Made by a program: the position numbers and the translations under genes. From JBBECE01 sp040881985 (GTDB lineage: Bacteria; Pseudomonadota; Alphaproteobacteria; Rhizobiales; Devosiaceae), in contig JBBECE010000019.1 of assembly GCA_040881985.1 (NCBI GenBank), positions 48,797-112,796 on the forward strand: a stretch of DNA of 64,000 nucleotides. The letters are read 5' to 3'. A model generated the notes under the pieces. It searched no databases. It was not told the origin of the DNA and saw only the letters and a program-made list of their open reading frames with translations. Below, in pieces: positions 25,832-37,605 of this stretch. How positions within the stretch are numbered: position 1 is the first letter of the stretch; each line of letters opens with the position of its first letter.

Positions 25832-27148
25832 GTGGCCTCGGCCCCGACCATTTTCGCGCTCTCCTCGGGCTCCCCGCCCTCAGGGGTCTCGGTCATCCGC
25901 CTGTCCGGTCCCGGCGCCTTCGCGGCGCTCGCAGCCCTCGCCGGCAAGCCCGGAAAGCCGCGCCAGCTGGTCCTTCGCAATCTTAAGGATTCGTTAACTC
26001 ATGAGGCAATCGACCGGGCGCTGACGGTCCGCTTTCCGGCGCCCCACAGCTTCACCGGCGAGGATTGTGCCGAAATCCACTGCCACGGCAGCCGCGCCGT
26101 CGTCGATCGGCTCTTGACGCTGTTCGGCGCGATGGAAGGCTGCCGCCTCGCCGAGCCGGGCGAATTCACCCGAAGAGCTTTCGAGAATGGGAGGCTTGAC
26201 CTGACCCAGGTCGAGGGGATCGGCGACCTGATCGCCGCCCAGACCGAGGCGCAGCGCCGGCAGGCCGTCCGCCGCATGCAGGGGGCGCTCGCCGGGCGTC
26301 TCAAAGACTGGCGCGAGCGGATCATTGGCTTGCGCGCCGAGGTCGAAGCGCGGCTCGACTTCGCCGACGAAGGTGATGTGGCAAGCGCCCTGCCTGCAAC
26401 TTTTGCCGCGCAGATCACTACGCTCAAGGACGAGATTGAGGCGGCGCTCGCCGGATTTTCTTCCGGGCGGCTGATTCGGGAAGGGGTGCGCGTTGCCATC
26501 GCCGGGTCTCCGAATGCCGGCAAGTCAACGCTACTCAATCGGCTTGCGAAATCCGACATCGCGATCGTCACTGCAATTGCCGGTACCACCCGCGACGTCA
26601 TCGAAGTGCCGCTCGATCTTGGCGGCTATTTCTTCGTACTCGCCGATACGGCGGGGCTGCGCGCAACAGCCGATCCCATTGAAAGCGAAGGCGTCCGGCG
26701 GGCCGAGGCGCGGATCGAGGCGAGCGACTTGGTGCTGCATCTCGTCGCGCCCGACAGCGAGGATCTGACCGTGCTGGCGCCGAAAGGGGTCGAGGTCTGG
26801 CGGATCGGCTCGAAAGGCGATCTGGGCGAGGCCTCGGTGCCCGACTTGCTGATGGAAATCTCGGCGTTGTCTGGGGCGGGAATGGAGCTTTTGATCGCGG
26901 CGCTACGGCAATTCGCCGAGCGGGGCGGGGCGGGCGAGGAGGCCGGGGTCGTGTCGCGAGCAAGGGACCGCGAGCACCTCCTGGCGGCGGCCGAGGCGCT
27001 GACCGGGGCCGCCGAGCGGCTGAAAGCCCCGGAATTGCTGGCCGAAGAGCTGAGGCGGGCAAGCGACGCGCTGGGGCGGCTGGCGGGGGCAATCGATGCC
27101 GAGGACGTGCTGGACAGGCTTTTTGCGGGGTTCTGCATCGGCAAGTGA
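25832..27148 (+). CDS. mnmE: tRNA modification GTPase MnmE
   Basis: Works with MnmG to install 5-carboxymethylaminomethyl at the wobble uridine of tRNAs. 438 residues: N-terminal tetrahydrofolate-binding domain (TIFALSSGSPPSGVSVIRLSG), helical domain, inserted G domain with G1 GSPNAGKST and G3 DTAGLR, and the C-terminal FCIGK with the catalytic Cys. GTG start at 25832. A parS-like palindrome overlaps its stop. Confidence 0.97.
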   Translation: MASAPTIFALSSGSPPSGVSVIRLSGPGAFAALAALAGKPGKPRQLVLRNLKDSLTHEAIDRALTVRFPAPHSFTGEDCAEIHCHGSRAVVDRLLTLFGAMEGCRLAEPGEFTRRAFENGRLDLTQVEGIGDLIAAQTEAQRRQAVRRMQGALAGRLKDWRERIIGLRAEVEARLDFADEGDVASALPATFAAQITTLKDEIEAALAGFSSGRLIREGVRVAIAGSPNAGKSTLLNRLAKSDIAIVTAIAGTTRDVIEVPLDLGGYFFVLADTAGLRATADPIESEGVRRAEARIEASDLVLHLVAPDSEDLTVLAPKGVEVWRIGSKGDLGEASVPDLLMEISALSGAGMELLIAALRQFAERGGAGEEAGVVSRARDREHLLAAAEALTGAAERLKAPELLAEELRRASDALGRLAGAIDAEDVLDRLFAGFCIGK

Positions 27149-27160
27149 TTCACGTGAAAC
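27147..27160. promoter_or_regulatory. parS-like centromere site 1
   Basis: GATTCACGTGAAAC matches the ParB target GTTTCACGTGAAAC at 13 of 14 positions. It overlaps the last bases of mnmE and is one of a pair 31 bp apart in the mnmE-mnmG gap, 2.6 kb from parA. Confidence 0.75.
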
Positions 27161-27177
27161 CCCTTGCATGAGGGGGC

Positions 27178-27191
27178 ATTTCACGTGAAAC
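27178..27191. promoter_or_regulatory. parS-like centromere site 2
   Basis: ATTTCACGTGAAAC, 13 of 14 matches to the parS palindrome, 31 bp centre-to-centre from site 1 and 45 bp before mnmG. ParB bound here could also influence mnmG transcription. Confidence 0.78.
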
Positions 27192-27236
27192 AGGCCCGCA
27201 ATAGCATCCGCAACTTCGAGGTATTTCACATTTTCC

Positions 27237-29102
27237 ATGAGCGACTACGACGTCATTGTTGTCGGGGGCGGCCATGCCGGTTGCGAGGCGGCGGCGGCGA
27301 GCGCCAGGACGGGCGCGCGAACGGCGGTGATTACCCATCGTTTTGCAACCGTCGGCGAAATGAGTTGCAATCCGGCGATCGGGGGCCTCGGCAAAGGCCA
27401 TCTTGTCCGTGAGATCGATGCGCTCGATGGGCTGATGGGAAAAATCGCCGACGCGGCCGGCATCCAGTTCCGGGTGCTCAACCGCCGCAAAGGTCCCGCC
27501 GTGCGTGGACCGCGGGCCCAAGCCGACCGTAAACTCTATCGCGCCGCGATGCAGGCGGCGATCCGAGCGCAAGAAAATCTCGAGGTGATCGAAGCGGAGG
27601 TCGACGATCTGATCGTCCGCGATGAAAAAGTCGCCGGCGTGAAACTCGGCGACGGGACGCAGATCGGCGCCAAAGCGGTGGTCTTGACCACCGGAACTTT
27701 TCTGCGCGGGCTGATTCACATTGGAGAGAAACAAATCCCGGCCGGTCGCGCCGGCGAGAAGCCGGCGATGGGATTGTCGGTTCGCCTTGAAGAGCTCGGT
27801 TTGAAATTGGGCCGGCTCAAAACCGGCACCCCTCCCCGGCTGCAACGCGACTCGATCGATTTTGCCGTGCTCGAAGAACAACCGGGCGACGAGGTGCCGG
27901 AACCTTTTTCGGCGCTGACCGAAGCGATCACCGGGCAGCAGGTCTCGTGCCGCATCACCCGCACCAACCCGAAGATGCATGCGATCGTCGCGGCCAATCT
28001 CGGCAAGTCGGCGATGTATTCGGGGCGCATCCAGAGCCGCGGGCCGCGCTATTGTCCCTCGATCGAGGACAAGATCGTCCGCTTCGCCGACCGCGAGTCG
28101 CACCAGATTTTTCTCGAGCCGGAAGGGCTGGACAGCGACACGGTCTATCCCAACGGGCTGTCGACCTCGCTGCCCGAAGAGGTGCAGCACCAATTCATTC
28201 GCGCCCTACCCGGACTCGAAGAGGCGGTCATCAAGCGCCCCGGCTATGCAATCGAATACGACTATGTCGATCCACGAGAACTTCGCCTAAGCCTTGAACT
28301 AAAAGGACTTTCAGGCCTTTATCTGGCTGGGCAAATCAACGGCACGACCGGTTATGAGGAAGCGGGCGCCCAAGGGCTCGTTGCCGGGGCGAACGCGGCG
28401 CGGGCGGCCAAGGGGCTCAAGCCGATTGTCTTCTCGCGCACCGAATCCTACCTCGGGGTAATGATCGACGATTTGGTGACCAGGGGCGTCACCGAGCCTT
28501 ACCGGATGTTCACCTCGCGCGCCGAGTTCCGGCTTTTCCTGAGGGCCGACAATGCCGACCAACGGCTAACTTCGATGGGGCGCGAGGCGGGGCTTGTCGG
28601 GGATGAACGCTGGGCGGCCTGGAGTGACAAACGCGCGGCGCTCGATAGAGGCCGGGCGAAACTGATGGCGCTGACCGCCTCCCCGGCCGAGGCTCAAAGG
28701 GTTGGCATCAAGGTCAATTACGACGGGGTGCTGCGAAAGGCTTTCGATCTCTTGTCTTACCCCGATGTCACCGCCAAGGACGCGATAGCGCTTTGGCCGG
28801 AGCTCGGCGCCCTGCCCCGTTCCGTCCTCGATCAACTGGCGATCGACGCCCAGTACGCTGTGTATCTTGACCGGCAACGCGCCGATGTCGACGCCGTCCG
28901 GCGCGACGAAGGCCGCGCCATTCCCGACTGGGTGGATTATGGCGCCCTGCCCGGCCTCTCCAACGAAATGCGCCAGAAGCTCGGTTCTGCCCGGCCCGCG
29001 ACCATCGCCCAGGCGCAAAAGCTCGAAGGCGTGACCCCGGCGGCGGTCACCCTGCTCCTGGCGGTGATCAGGCGCGGTTACCTGACGCGGCAAGCCGGCT
29101 AA
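27237..29102 (+). CDS. mnmG: tRNA uridine-5-carboxymethylaminomethyl modification enzyme MnmG
   Basis: FAD-dependent partner of MnmE (GidA). 621 residues with the FAD-binding VVGGGHAGCEAA at the N-terminus, NPAIGGLGKGHLVREIDALDG, NRRKGPAVRGPRAQ-type GidA signatures, LQINGTTGYEEAAAQG-like sequence (here INGTTGYEEAGAQG) and TSRAEFRLFLRADNADQRL. Full length. rsmG starts 3 bp after its stop. Confidence 0.98.
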   Translation: MSDYDVIVVGGGHAGCEAAAASARTGARTAVITHRFATVGEMSCNPAIGGLGKGHLVREIDALDGLMGKIADAAGIQFRVLNRRKGPAVRGPRAQADRKLYRAAMQAAIRAQENLEVIEAEVDDLIVRDEKVAGVKLGDGTQIGAKAVVLTTGTFLRGLIHIGEKQIPAGRAGEKPAMGLSVRLEELGLKLGRLKTGTPPRLQRDSIDFAVLEEQPGDEVPEPFSALTEAITGQQVSCRITRTNPKMHAIVAANLGKSAMYSGRIQSRGPRYCPSIEDKIVRFADRESHQIFLEPEGLDSDTVYPNGLSTSLPEEVQHQFIRALPGLEEAVIKRPGYAIEYDYVDPRELRLSLELKGLSGLYLAGQINGTTGYEEAGAQGLVAGANAARAAKGLKPIVFSRTESYLGVMIDDLVTRGVTEPYRMFTSRAEFRLFLRADNADQRLTSMGREAGLVGDERWAAWSDKRAALDRGRAKLMALTASPAEAQRVGIKVNYDGVLRKAFDLLSYPDVTAKDAIALWPELGALPRSVLDQLAIDAQYAVYLDRQRADVDAVRRDEGRAIPDWVDYGALPGLSNEMRQKLGSARPATIAQAQKLEGVTPAAVTLLLAVIRRGYLTRQAG

Positions 29103-29105
29103 TCC

Positions 29106-29747
29106 ATGTCCGGGGAAGATCATGACATTGTCCGGGCGGTGCTTCCCGCCTGGATCAAGGATACCGACCGGATCATTGCCGGGCTCGAGGCCTATGCCGC
29201 GCTGCTTCGGAAATGGAACGAAACGCAGAATCTGGTTTCACGTGAAACATTGCCCGATCTTTGGCGGCGGCATTTCGCCGATAGCCTGCAATTGCTGACC
29301 CTGATGCAAGGCCCGCCGACGAGCGTGCTCGATCTCGGCTCGGGTGCCGGATTGCCGGCAATTCCCTTGGCGCTCGCCTGCCCCGGCGCCCTTTTCACCC
29401 TCGTCGACAGCAACTCCAAAAAGGCCGCGTTCCTGCGCGCGGCCGGCCGCGAGCTCGGGCTCGAGCTGGAAGTCCTCGCGGCGCGGGTCGAAATCTTCGA
29501 CACCGACACCTTTCCCGATCTCGACTTGATTACCGCCCGGGCCTTCGCCCCGCTCGGCGAGCTATTCGAGCATTGCGCGCCGCTTTGGCGAGCGGATACG
29601 CGGGGCCTCTTCCACAAGGGGCGGCAAAATCGTGCGGAAATCGCCGAGGCGCTTAGTCGTTGGCGCTGCGATCTGCTAGAACATCCGAGCCTGATCGAGC
29701 CGGATTCGGTGATTCTCGATGTGAGGCGCCTCGAAGAGCGGGACTGA
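29106..29747 (+). CDS. rsmG: 16S rRNA (guanine527-N7)-methyltransferase RsmG
   Basis: 213 residues (GidB family). The SAM-binding motif is VLDLGSGAGLPAIPLAL; other family parts are LLRKWNETQNLVSRETLPDLWRRH at the N-terminus and LITARAFAPL. Loss of RsmG gives low-level streptomycin resistance in other bacteria. A perfect parS palindrome lies in the coding sequence at 29235-29248. The stop is followed at once by the parA region. Confidence 0.96.
   Translation: MSGEDHDIVRAVLPAWIKDTDRIIAGLEAYAALLRKWNETQNLVSRETLPDLWRRHFADSLQLLTLMQGPPTSVLDLGSGAGLPAIPLALACPGALFTLVDSNSKKAAFLRAAGRELGLELEVLAARVEIFDTDTFPDLDLITARAFAPLGELFEHCAPLWRADTRGLFHKGRQNRAEIAEALSRWRCDLLEHPSLIEPDSVILDVRRLEERD
29235..29248. promoter_or_regulatory. 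parS centromere site 3 (perfect) within rsmG
   Basis: GTTTCACGTGAAAC, a perfect 14-bp palindrome identical to the canonical parS core, encoding the VSRET part of RsmG. It lies 0.5 kb before parA. Best candidate for the main ParB nucleation site. Confidence 0.88.
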
Positions 29748-29767
29748 TGGAGCGGGGGCAAAGCACA

Positions 29768-30568
29768 ATGCGGCCACGCATTCTGACCATTGCCAACCAG
29801 AAAGGCGGGGTTGGCAAGACCACCACCGCCATCAATCTGGCCACCGCGCTGGCGGCGATCGGCGAACGGGTGCTGATCATCGATATCGACCCGCAGGGCA
29901 ATGCCTCGACCGGGCTCGGAATCGAACGGGACGATCGTAAACTCTCGGCCTATGACATGATGACGGGCACGGCCGGGCTCGGCGAGGCGATGATGCCGAC
30001 GCGGGTCCCGCATCTCGCCCTGGTGCCCTCGACCCTTGATTTGCTGGGGATGGAGCTGTCGATCGCCGGCCAGGCCGACCGGGCCTTCAAGCTGAAGAAT
30101 GCGCTGCAGGACGCCGGCGGCGTGATGCTCGACGAGGCGCCGCTGAGTTATATCCTCATCGACTGTCCGCCCTCGCTTAACTTATTGACGATCAATGCGC
30201 TGGTCGCCGCCGACGCGGTGCTAGTGCCGCTGCAATGCGAATTTTTCGCCCTTGAGGGACTAAGCCAGCTGCTGCAGACGATCGAGCAGATCAAGTCGAC
30301 GCTCAATCCGGGGCTCTATGTGCAGGGGCTGGTGATGACCATGTACGACCCGCGCAACAATCTCAGCGACCAGGTGGTGGCCGACGTCAAGGCCCATATG
30401 GGCGATCTCGTCTATGAATCGGTGATCCCGCGCAATGTCAGGCTGTCCGAAGCGCCGTCCTACGGCAAGCCGGCGCTGCTCTACGATCTCAAATGTGCGG
30501 GAAGCCAAGCGTATCTGAAACTCGCGACCGAAGTGATAAGGCGCGAACGGCGGCTGCGCGCGGCCTAA
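29768..30568 (+). CDS. parA: Chromosome partitioning ATPase ParA
   Basis: Walker-type ATPase driving origin segregation with ParB. 266 residues with the deviant Walker A KGGVGKTT (12-19), Walker A' DIDPQGNASTGLG and Walker B YILIDCPPSL. ATG 29768 gives the conserved start RPRILTIANQKGG; an in-frame ATG at 29747, overlapping the rsmG stop, would add seven residues. parB follows after 15 bp. Confidence 0.97.
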   Translation: MRPRILTIANQKGGVGKTTTAINLATALAAIGERVLIIDIDPQGNASTGLGIERDDRKLSAYDMMTGTAGLGEAMMPTRVPHLALVPSTLDLLGMELSIAGQADRAFKLKNALQDAGGVMLDEAPLSYILIDCPPSLNLLTINALVAADAVLVPLQCEFFALEGLSQLLQTIEQIKSTLNPGLYVQGLVMTMYDPRNNLSDQVVADVKAHMGDLVYESVIPRNVRLSEAPSYGKPALLYDLKCAGSQAYLKLATEVIRRERRLRAA

Positions 30569-30583
30569 GGGGAGGGGCAAAGG

Positions 30584-31447
30584 ATGAGCGAGAGAACCAA
30601 CCGGCTGGGCAGGGGGCTCGCGGCGCTGATCGGGGAGGTGGCTCCGGCGGAAGTGCCGCGGGTCGTCGAGGGCGGCGGGGTCAGGCGCCTGCCGGTCGAA
30701 TTCATCAGTCCCAACCGCAACAATCCGCGGCGCGATTATGGCGCCGAGGAACTGGACGAGCTCACCGAGTCGATTCGCGAAAAGGGTGTGATGCAGCCGA
30801 TTCTGGTGCGTCCCTGGGCGGGCGAGCCGGACCGGTTCGAAATCATCGCCGGCGAACGGCGCTGGCGGGCGGCGCAGCGGGCAGGGCTGCATGAGATTCC
30901 CGTCATCGTGCGCGATGTCGACGAGCGCGAGGCGCTGGAACTGGCGATCATCGAGAATGTGCAGCGCACCGACCTCAATCCACTTGAAGAAGCGAGCGGC
31001 TACAGTCAGCTCATCGAACAGTTTTCCTACTCTCAAGCTGAGCTCGCCGAAGTGATCGGCAAGAGCCGAAGCTATGTGGCTAACACATTGCGGCTGACCA
31101 AGCTGCCGCAGGTGGTGCGCGATCTTTTGGCGCGGGGACTTCTGACGGCGGGGCACGCAAGGACGCTGATCACCGCCGACGATCCGGTGGCGATGGCCGA
31201 GCGAATCGTCGCCGCCGGGATGAGCGTGCGCGAGGCCGAAGCACTGCATCAGAAACTTGGCCACGAGAAGACCAGGGGCAGGGCGGGCAAGACAAAGGAC
31301 GCCGACACGCTGGCGCTCGAACAGCGTCTCTCCGACGCGCTTGGGCTGAAAGTCGCGATCGATCACAAGGAACGCGGCGGCAAGGTCGAGATCAAATACC
31401 GCACCCTCGAGCAGCTCGATCTGATCGCCCGTCGCCTCGCCAGCTGA
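30584..31447 (+). CDS. parB: Chromosome partitioning protein ParB
   Basis: CTP-dependent DNA clamp that loads at parS. 287 residues: N-terminal RLGRGLAALIGE (ParA-stimulating), the CTP-binding motifs RRLPVEFISPNRNNPRR and GERRW (90-94), the HTH YSQAELAEVIGKSRSYVANTLRL and a C-terminal dimerisation region. Preceded by a strong GGAGGGG. Its stop abuts the convergent holA stop. Confidence 0.98.
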   Translation: MSERTNRLGRGLAALIGEVAPAEVPRVVEGGGVRRLPVEFISPNRNNPRRDYGAEELDELTESIREKGVMQPILVRPWAGEPDRFEIIAGERRWRAAQRAGLHEIPVIVRDVDEREALELAIIENVQRTDLNPLEEASGYSQLIEQFSYSQAELAEVIGKSRSYVANTLRLTKLPQVVRDLLARGLLTAGHARTLITADDPVAMAERIVAAGMSVREAEALHQKLGHEKTRGRAGKTKDADTLALEQRLSDALGLKVAIDHKERGGKVEIKYRTLEQLDLIARRLAS

Positions 31448-32464
31448 CTACATCCGCGCCGCCGCGACGGTGAGCGACAGCAGCGTCTGCCGGGCTATCG
31501 CCACATCGAGTTCGGGTTGTTTGCGGGTCATGGCGATGGCCTCGTAAAGACGCGCCGCGCCGCGGGCGAGCGAGGCATCCGACCATGACCGGATCTGCGA
31601 TTCGACGGCGCGCGCACGGCTGAAATGAACGCGGTTCAATTTAGCAACCTCGCCGGCGGCACCGCCGGCGTCGAATTCGGCGCGCATCGTGCGCAGCGCC
31701 GCGAAGTGGGAGAGCACGGCGGAAAGAATCGCCGAGACATCGGTCCCGGCGGCCAGCGCCCTGGAGAACGCATCGTCGAAATTCTGGCCGTGGCCGGCGC
31801 CGACCGAATCGGCGATCTCCTCGAAAGTCAGCGCCGCGTTATCGCCGCAAAGCGCCAGCACGTCGGCGTCGGAAAGGCGTTTTGTATCAAGCGCGTAGAG
31901 GGTAAGTTTGTCGAGCTCGGAACGGCTGACGGCGCGGTCGTTGCCGAGAATTTCGCGCAGGGTGCGCGCCGCGTCGGCGTCAATCTGAATGCCGGCATTG
32001 GCGAAGGTCGTGCGGATCAATTCGCCGAGCCAACGCTCGTCGTCGGCGTAGCAGGGCAGCGCCCGTGCGAGCGACGATTTCTCCGCGACCTTGCGCAAGG
32101 CATCGGACGGCGACAGCGGGCCGGCCTCGACAATGACGATCGAGGCGGCGCCTTCGGCGAGGGCCTCCAGCGTCGGGGCCAGCGCGTTGGTCGCGCCACG
32201 CACGATCACCACCCGCGGGCCCGAAGCGAAGAGCGAGCCGGAGTTCGCCTCGGCGATCAGCCGGCCGGGATCGGCTTCGATCTTGGTGAAATGCAGGTTG
32301 ACGAGATTCATCGGATGGGGGGAGGCGCCGAGAAAATGCGCCGCGAGTTTGTCGGCGGTCTCGCTGACCTTGCCGGCGTCGGGGCCATACACAAGCACCA
32401 CGCCGGTCTTGATGTCGGGGCGGTCGACGAAGGCGTCGATGACGCGGCCTTTCAGCGCGGTCAT
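31448..32464 (-). CDS. holA: DNA polymerase III subunit delta
   Basis: Clamp-loader wrench subunit. 338 residues matching the HolA family: VYGPDAGKVSETADKLAAH, FASGPRVVIVRGATN, and helical collar domain with LREILGNDRAVSRSELDKLTLY. Its start overlaps the lptE stop by 4 bp, so it is coupled to leuS-lptE, the usual order. Confidence 0.95.
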   Translation of the reverse strand: MTALKGRVIDAFVDRPDIKTGVVLVYGPDAGKVSETADKLAAHFLGASPHPMNLVNLHFTKIEADPGRLIAEANSGSLFASGPRVVIVRGATNALAPTLEALAEGAASIVIVEAGPLSPSDALRKVAEKSSLARALPCYADDERWLGELIRTTFANAGIQIDADAARTLREILGNDRAVSRSELDKLTLYALDTKRLSDADVLALCGDNAALTFEEIADSVGAGHGQNFDDAFSRALAAGTDVSAILSAVLSHFAALRTMRAEFDAGGAAGEVAKLNRVHFSRARAVESQIRSWSDASLARGAARLYEAIAMTRKQPELDVAIARQTLLSLTVAAARM

Positions 32465-32944
32465 TGCCCGGTCGAGAGATAGACGATGAGCCGGGCGCGA
32501 ATGATGTCGGCGAGGCGGGTCGCGGCGCGTTCTTCGGCGTCGGTCTCGGCGGCGGCGTTGGCGAGCTGTTGCGGGCCGCGGGTGAAAGTAGCGGCGGCGT
32601 TGCGCGTCTCGTCGAGCAGCGGGGTTTCGGGATCGGCGTTGTCGACCAGCGTGTAATGCGCGGTCATCTCCAGCGCATAGGGGGTGGCGGGGTCGGCGGA
32701 GGCGACCTGGCTCACTTCGGAGATTTCGCTGTCGGTCGCCACGGTGAAGACGAGGGTTGCGCCCTCGCCGGTGCCGAGGGCGAATTTGAGGGCCTGATAG
32801 ATGATTTGCTCGGCGCGGGACGGCGGCTCGGCGAAAGCGATACGGTTCATTACCGACGGGTCGGCGCCGCCCGACTGATAGACGGGCGTCAGCGAACAGC
32901 CGCCGAGCAGCGCGAGAAGGCCGAAGGCGAGAAGAGAGCGGAAG

Positions 32945-32958
<14 letters not shown>
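32461..32958 (-). CDS. lptE: LPS-assembly lipoprotein LptE
   Basis: Outer-membrane lipoprotein plugging LptD for lipopolysaccharide export. 165 residues with a lipoprotein signal and lipobox LLGGC (lipidated Cys21), then the LptE-like CSLTPVYQSGG and a beta-alpha fold. Sequence is weakly conserved; the call rests on lipobox plus position between leuS and holA. It overlaps the leuS 3' end by 14 bp. Confidence 0.88.
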
Positions 32959-35563
<2,605 letters not shown>

Positions 35564-35678
35564 GGGTCCTCGTTGTCGGCTTGCCTCAGCCGGGGTGCTG
35601 GAATAGCAAGACCTTCACCAGAAAAGCCAATTTCGGTCAACTCAATCCGCGCCGGCTCGGGCGCTTGCGGGGTAGGCA

Positions 35679-36350
35679 ATGGACCAGGGGATCGCTGAGC
35701 GGCTGGGCGAGATTCGGGAACGGATTGCCGCGGCGGCGAGAAGATTCGACCCGCCGGGACGCAAAGTGACGCTCATCGCGGTCAGCAAGGGCTTTGGGGA
35801 GGACCACATCAGGGCGGCGCTCGACGCCGGGCAACGCGATTTCGGCGAAAACCGGGTGCAGGAAGCCGAGAAAAAATGGCCGGCGCTGAAGCGGGACAAT
35901 CCGGGCGTCAAACTGCATCTCATCGGGCCGCTGCAGACCAACAAGGTGAAAGATTCCGTGGCGCTGTTCGACGTCATCCATACGGTTGATCGCGAGAAGA
36001 TTGCCGCGGCGCTGGCGGCGGAGATGGTGCGCGCCGGCAAGCGCCTGCCGGTCTTCGTCGAAGTCAATATCGGGGCCGAAGCCCAGAAGGCCGGGATAGG
36101 GGTCAAGGAGGCCGTGGGCTTTGTCGAGCGGTGCCGAAAGGTCCATGGGCTTGAGGTTCTGGGGCTGATGTGCATTCCGCCGGCCGAGGAAGCCCCCGGT
36201 CCGTATTTCGCGCAACTGGCGTTGCTGGCGGCAGCGGCGAGGGTCGAGAGTCTCTCGATGGGGATGAGCGCGGATTTTGCGACCGCCATTGAAATGGGGG
36301 CGACCCATTTGCGGGTCGGCTCGGCGATATTCGGGGCGCGGGAGGTCTAA
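35679..36350 (+). CDS. PLP homeostasis protein (YggS/PROSC family)
   Basis: Pyridoxal-phosphate-binding, non-enzymatic protein of vitamin B6 balance. 223 residues in a single TIM-like barrel; PLP Lys37 in LIAVSKGF; further family motifs FGENRVQE, HLIGPLQTNKVK, GLMCIPP and SMGMSADFATAIEMGATHLRVGSAIFG. Normal length. Confidence 0.95.
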   Translation: MDQGIAERLGEIRERIAAAARRFDPPGRKVTLIAVSKGFGEDHIRAALDAGQRDFGENRVQEAEKKWPALKRDNPGVKLHLIGPLQTNKVKDSVALFDVIHTVDREKIAAALAAEMVRAGKRLPVFVEVNIGAEAQKAGIGVKEAVGFVERCRKVHGLEVLGLMCIPPAEEAPGPYFAQLALLAAAARVESLSMGMSADFATAIEMGATHLRVGSAIFGAREV

Positions 36351-36444
36351 GCCGGCCATAACGGGCTTTTGATTGGCACCCCGCTTGCGCGGGCCTAGAC
36401 TCCGGCCGATTGATTTGGCCGGTGCGGCCCGGAAGGGGACGAGA

Positions 36445-37128
36445 ATGAACAAACGCCGCCTGATGATCGTCGATGACGATCAGGATTTGCGCAAGACGCT
36501 GATCGACCAGCTCTCCCATTACCGCGAATTCGATATTTCGCCGGGGGCGAACGCCGCCGATGCGATGCGGGCGGTGAAGGCCGCGCATCTCGATCTGCTG
36601 ATCCTCGATGTCGGCCTGCCCGACATGGACGGGCGCGAGGCGGTCAGGATCATGCGCCAGGACGGGTTCAAATCGCCGATACTCCTGCTCACCGGCCACG
36701 ATACCGATTCCGACGAAATTCTCGGGCTCGAGGCGGGCGCCAACGACTATGTGACGAAGCCCTTCCGGTTTTCGGTGCTGCTGGCGCGGATCAGAGCTCT
36801 GCTGAGACAGCACGACCAGAGCGAGGACGTGGTTTTCACCATCGGGCCCTATTCATTCCAGCCGGCGGCGAAGCTGCTCGAAAACGAGGAGGGCCAGAAG
36901 GTCCGGCTGACCGACAAGGAGACCTCGATCCTCAAGTATCTCTACCGGCAGGGGGCAAAGACCGTGTCGCGCGATATCCTTCTCCAAGAGGTCTGGGGCT
37001 ACAACAACCGGGTGACGACCCATACGCTGGAGACCCACATCTACCGGCTGCGCCAGAAAATCGAACGCGACCCGTCGCACGCGCGCTTGCTGGTCACCGA
37101 AGAGGGGGGCTATCGTCTGGTGCCATAG
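36445..37128 (+). CDS. cenR: OmpR-family response regulator, CenR-like
   Basis: 227 residues: receiver domain with acidic pocket DDD at 10-12 and phospho-acceptor Asp55 (LLILDVGLPDMDG), then a winged-helix DNA-binding domain (DKETSILKYLYRQGAKTVSRDILLQEVWGYNNRVTTHTLETHIYRLRQKIE). The sequence and its place downstream of parAB-leuS match the Caulobacter envelope regulator CenR as I recall it. No histidine kinase is adjacent. ATG 36445 follows AAGGGGACGAG. A hairpin (CCGGCC/GGCCGG, 36402-36422) lies in its leader. Confidence 0.8.
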   Translation: MNKRRLMIVDDDQDLRKTLIDQLSHYREFDISPGANAADAMRAVKAAHLDLLILDVGLPDMDGREAVRIMRQDGFKSPILLLTGHDTDSDEILGLEAGANDYVTKPFRFSVLLARIRALLRQHDQSEDVVFTIGPYSFQPAAKLLENEEGQKVRLTDKETSILKYLYRQGAKTVSRDILLQEVWGYNNRVTTHTLETHIYRLRQKIERDPSHARLLVTEEGGYRLVP

Positions 37129-37158
37129 GGAAATCGGCCTGGGCCGATTCGGGGGCGG

Positions 37159-37605
37159 ATGGCGCTTGACGTAGCGATGGACGCGCTGGCGGGCGCCGGC
37201 GTCTTTGCCGGGCTCAGCGAAGAGCAATTGCGGCTGCTGGCTTTTTCCAGCGAAACCAGACGCCTGAAGGCCGGCGAGGTCCTCTATTACGCCGGGGCGA
37301 TTTCCGACGGTGCGTTCGTCCTCATCAGCGGCACCATCGAAATCGATCAGGGCAACGGCCGCGCGATCACCGTCGACGAAGTTTATGCGACGATCGGGGA
37401 ATTGGCACTGGTGGCGGCGCGGCCAAGGCCGGCGACGGTTGTGGCGCGCACCGAGGCCGAATTCATCTTTGTGCCGCGCGAAGGCTTCATGAAGCTGATC
37501 GAGGTCTATCCGGAGATCGCCGGGCGGATGGCGGCAAGGGTGCGCGAATCCTTGACCCGGTATCTCGGCTCACTCGATCCGCTACGAACCAAGATGAAGG
37601 ACTAG
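37159..37605 (+). CDS. Single-domain cyclic-nucleotide-binding protein
   Basis: 148 residues consisting of one Crp-type cNMP-binding beta-roll (GVFAGLSEEQLRLLAFSSETRRLKAGEVLYYAG...GAFVLISGTIEI...IGELALVAARPRPATVVA) and a C-terminal helix; no DNA-binding domain. The phosphate-binding cassette GELALVAARPRPAT is close to the consensus, so ligand binding is possible. It starts 30 bp after the CenR-like gene, suggesting a shared transcript. Confidence 0.85.
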   Translation: MALDVAMDALAGAGVFAGLSEEQLRLLAFSSETRRLKAGEVLYYAGAISDGAFVLISGTIEIDQGNGRAITVDEVYATIGELALVAARPRPATVVARTEAEFIFVPREGFMKLIEVYPEIAGRMAARVRESLTRYLGSLDPLRTKMKD

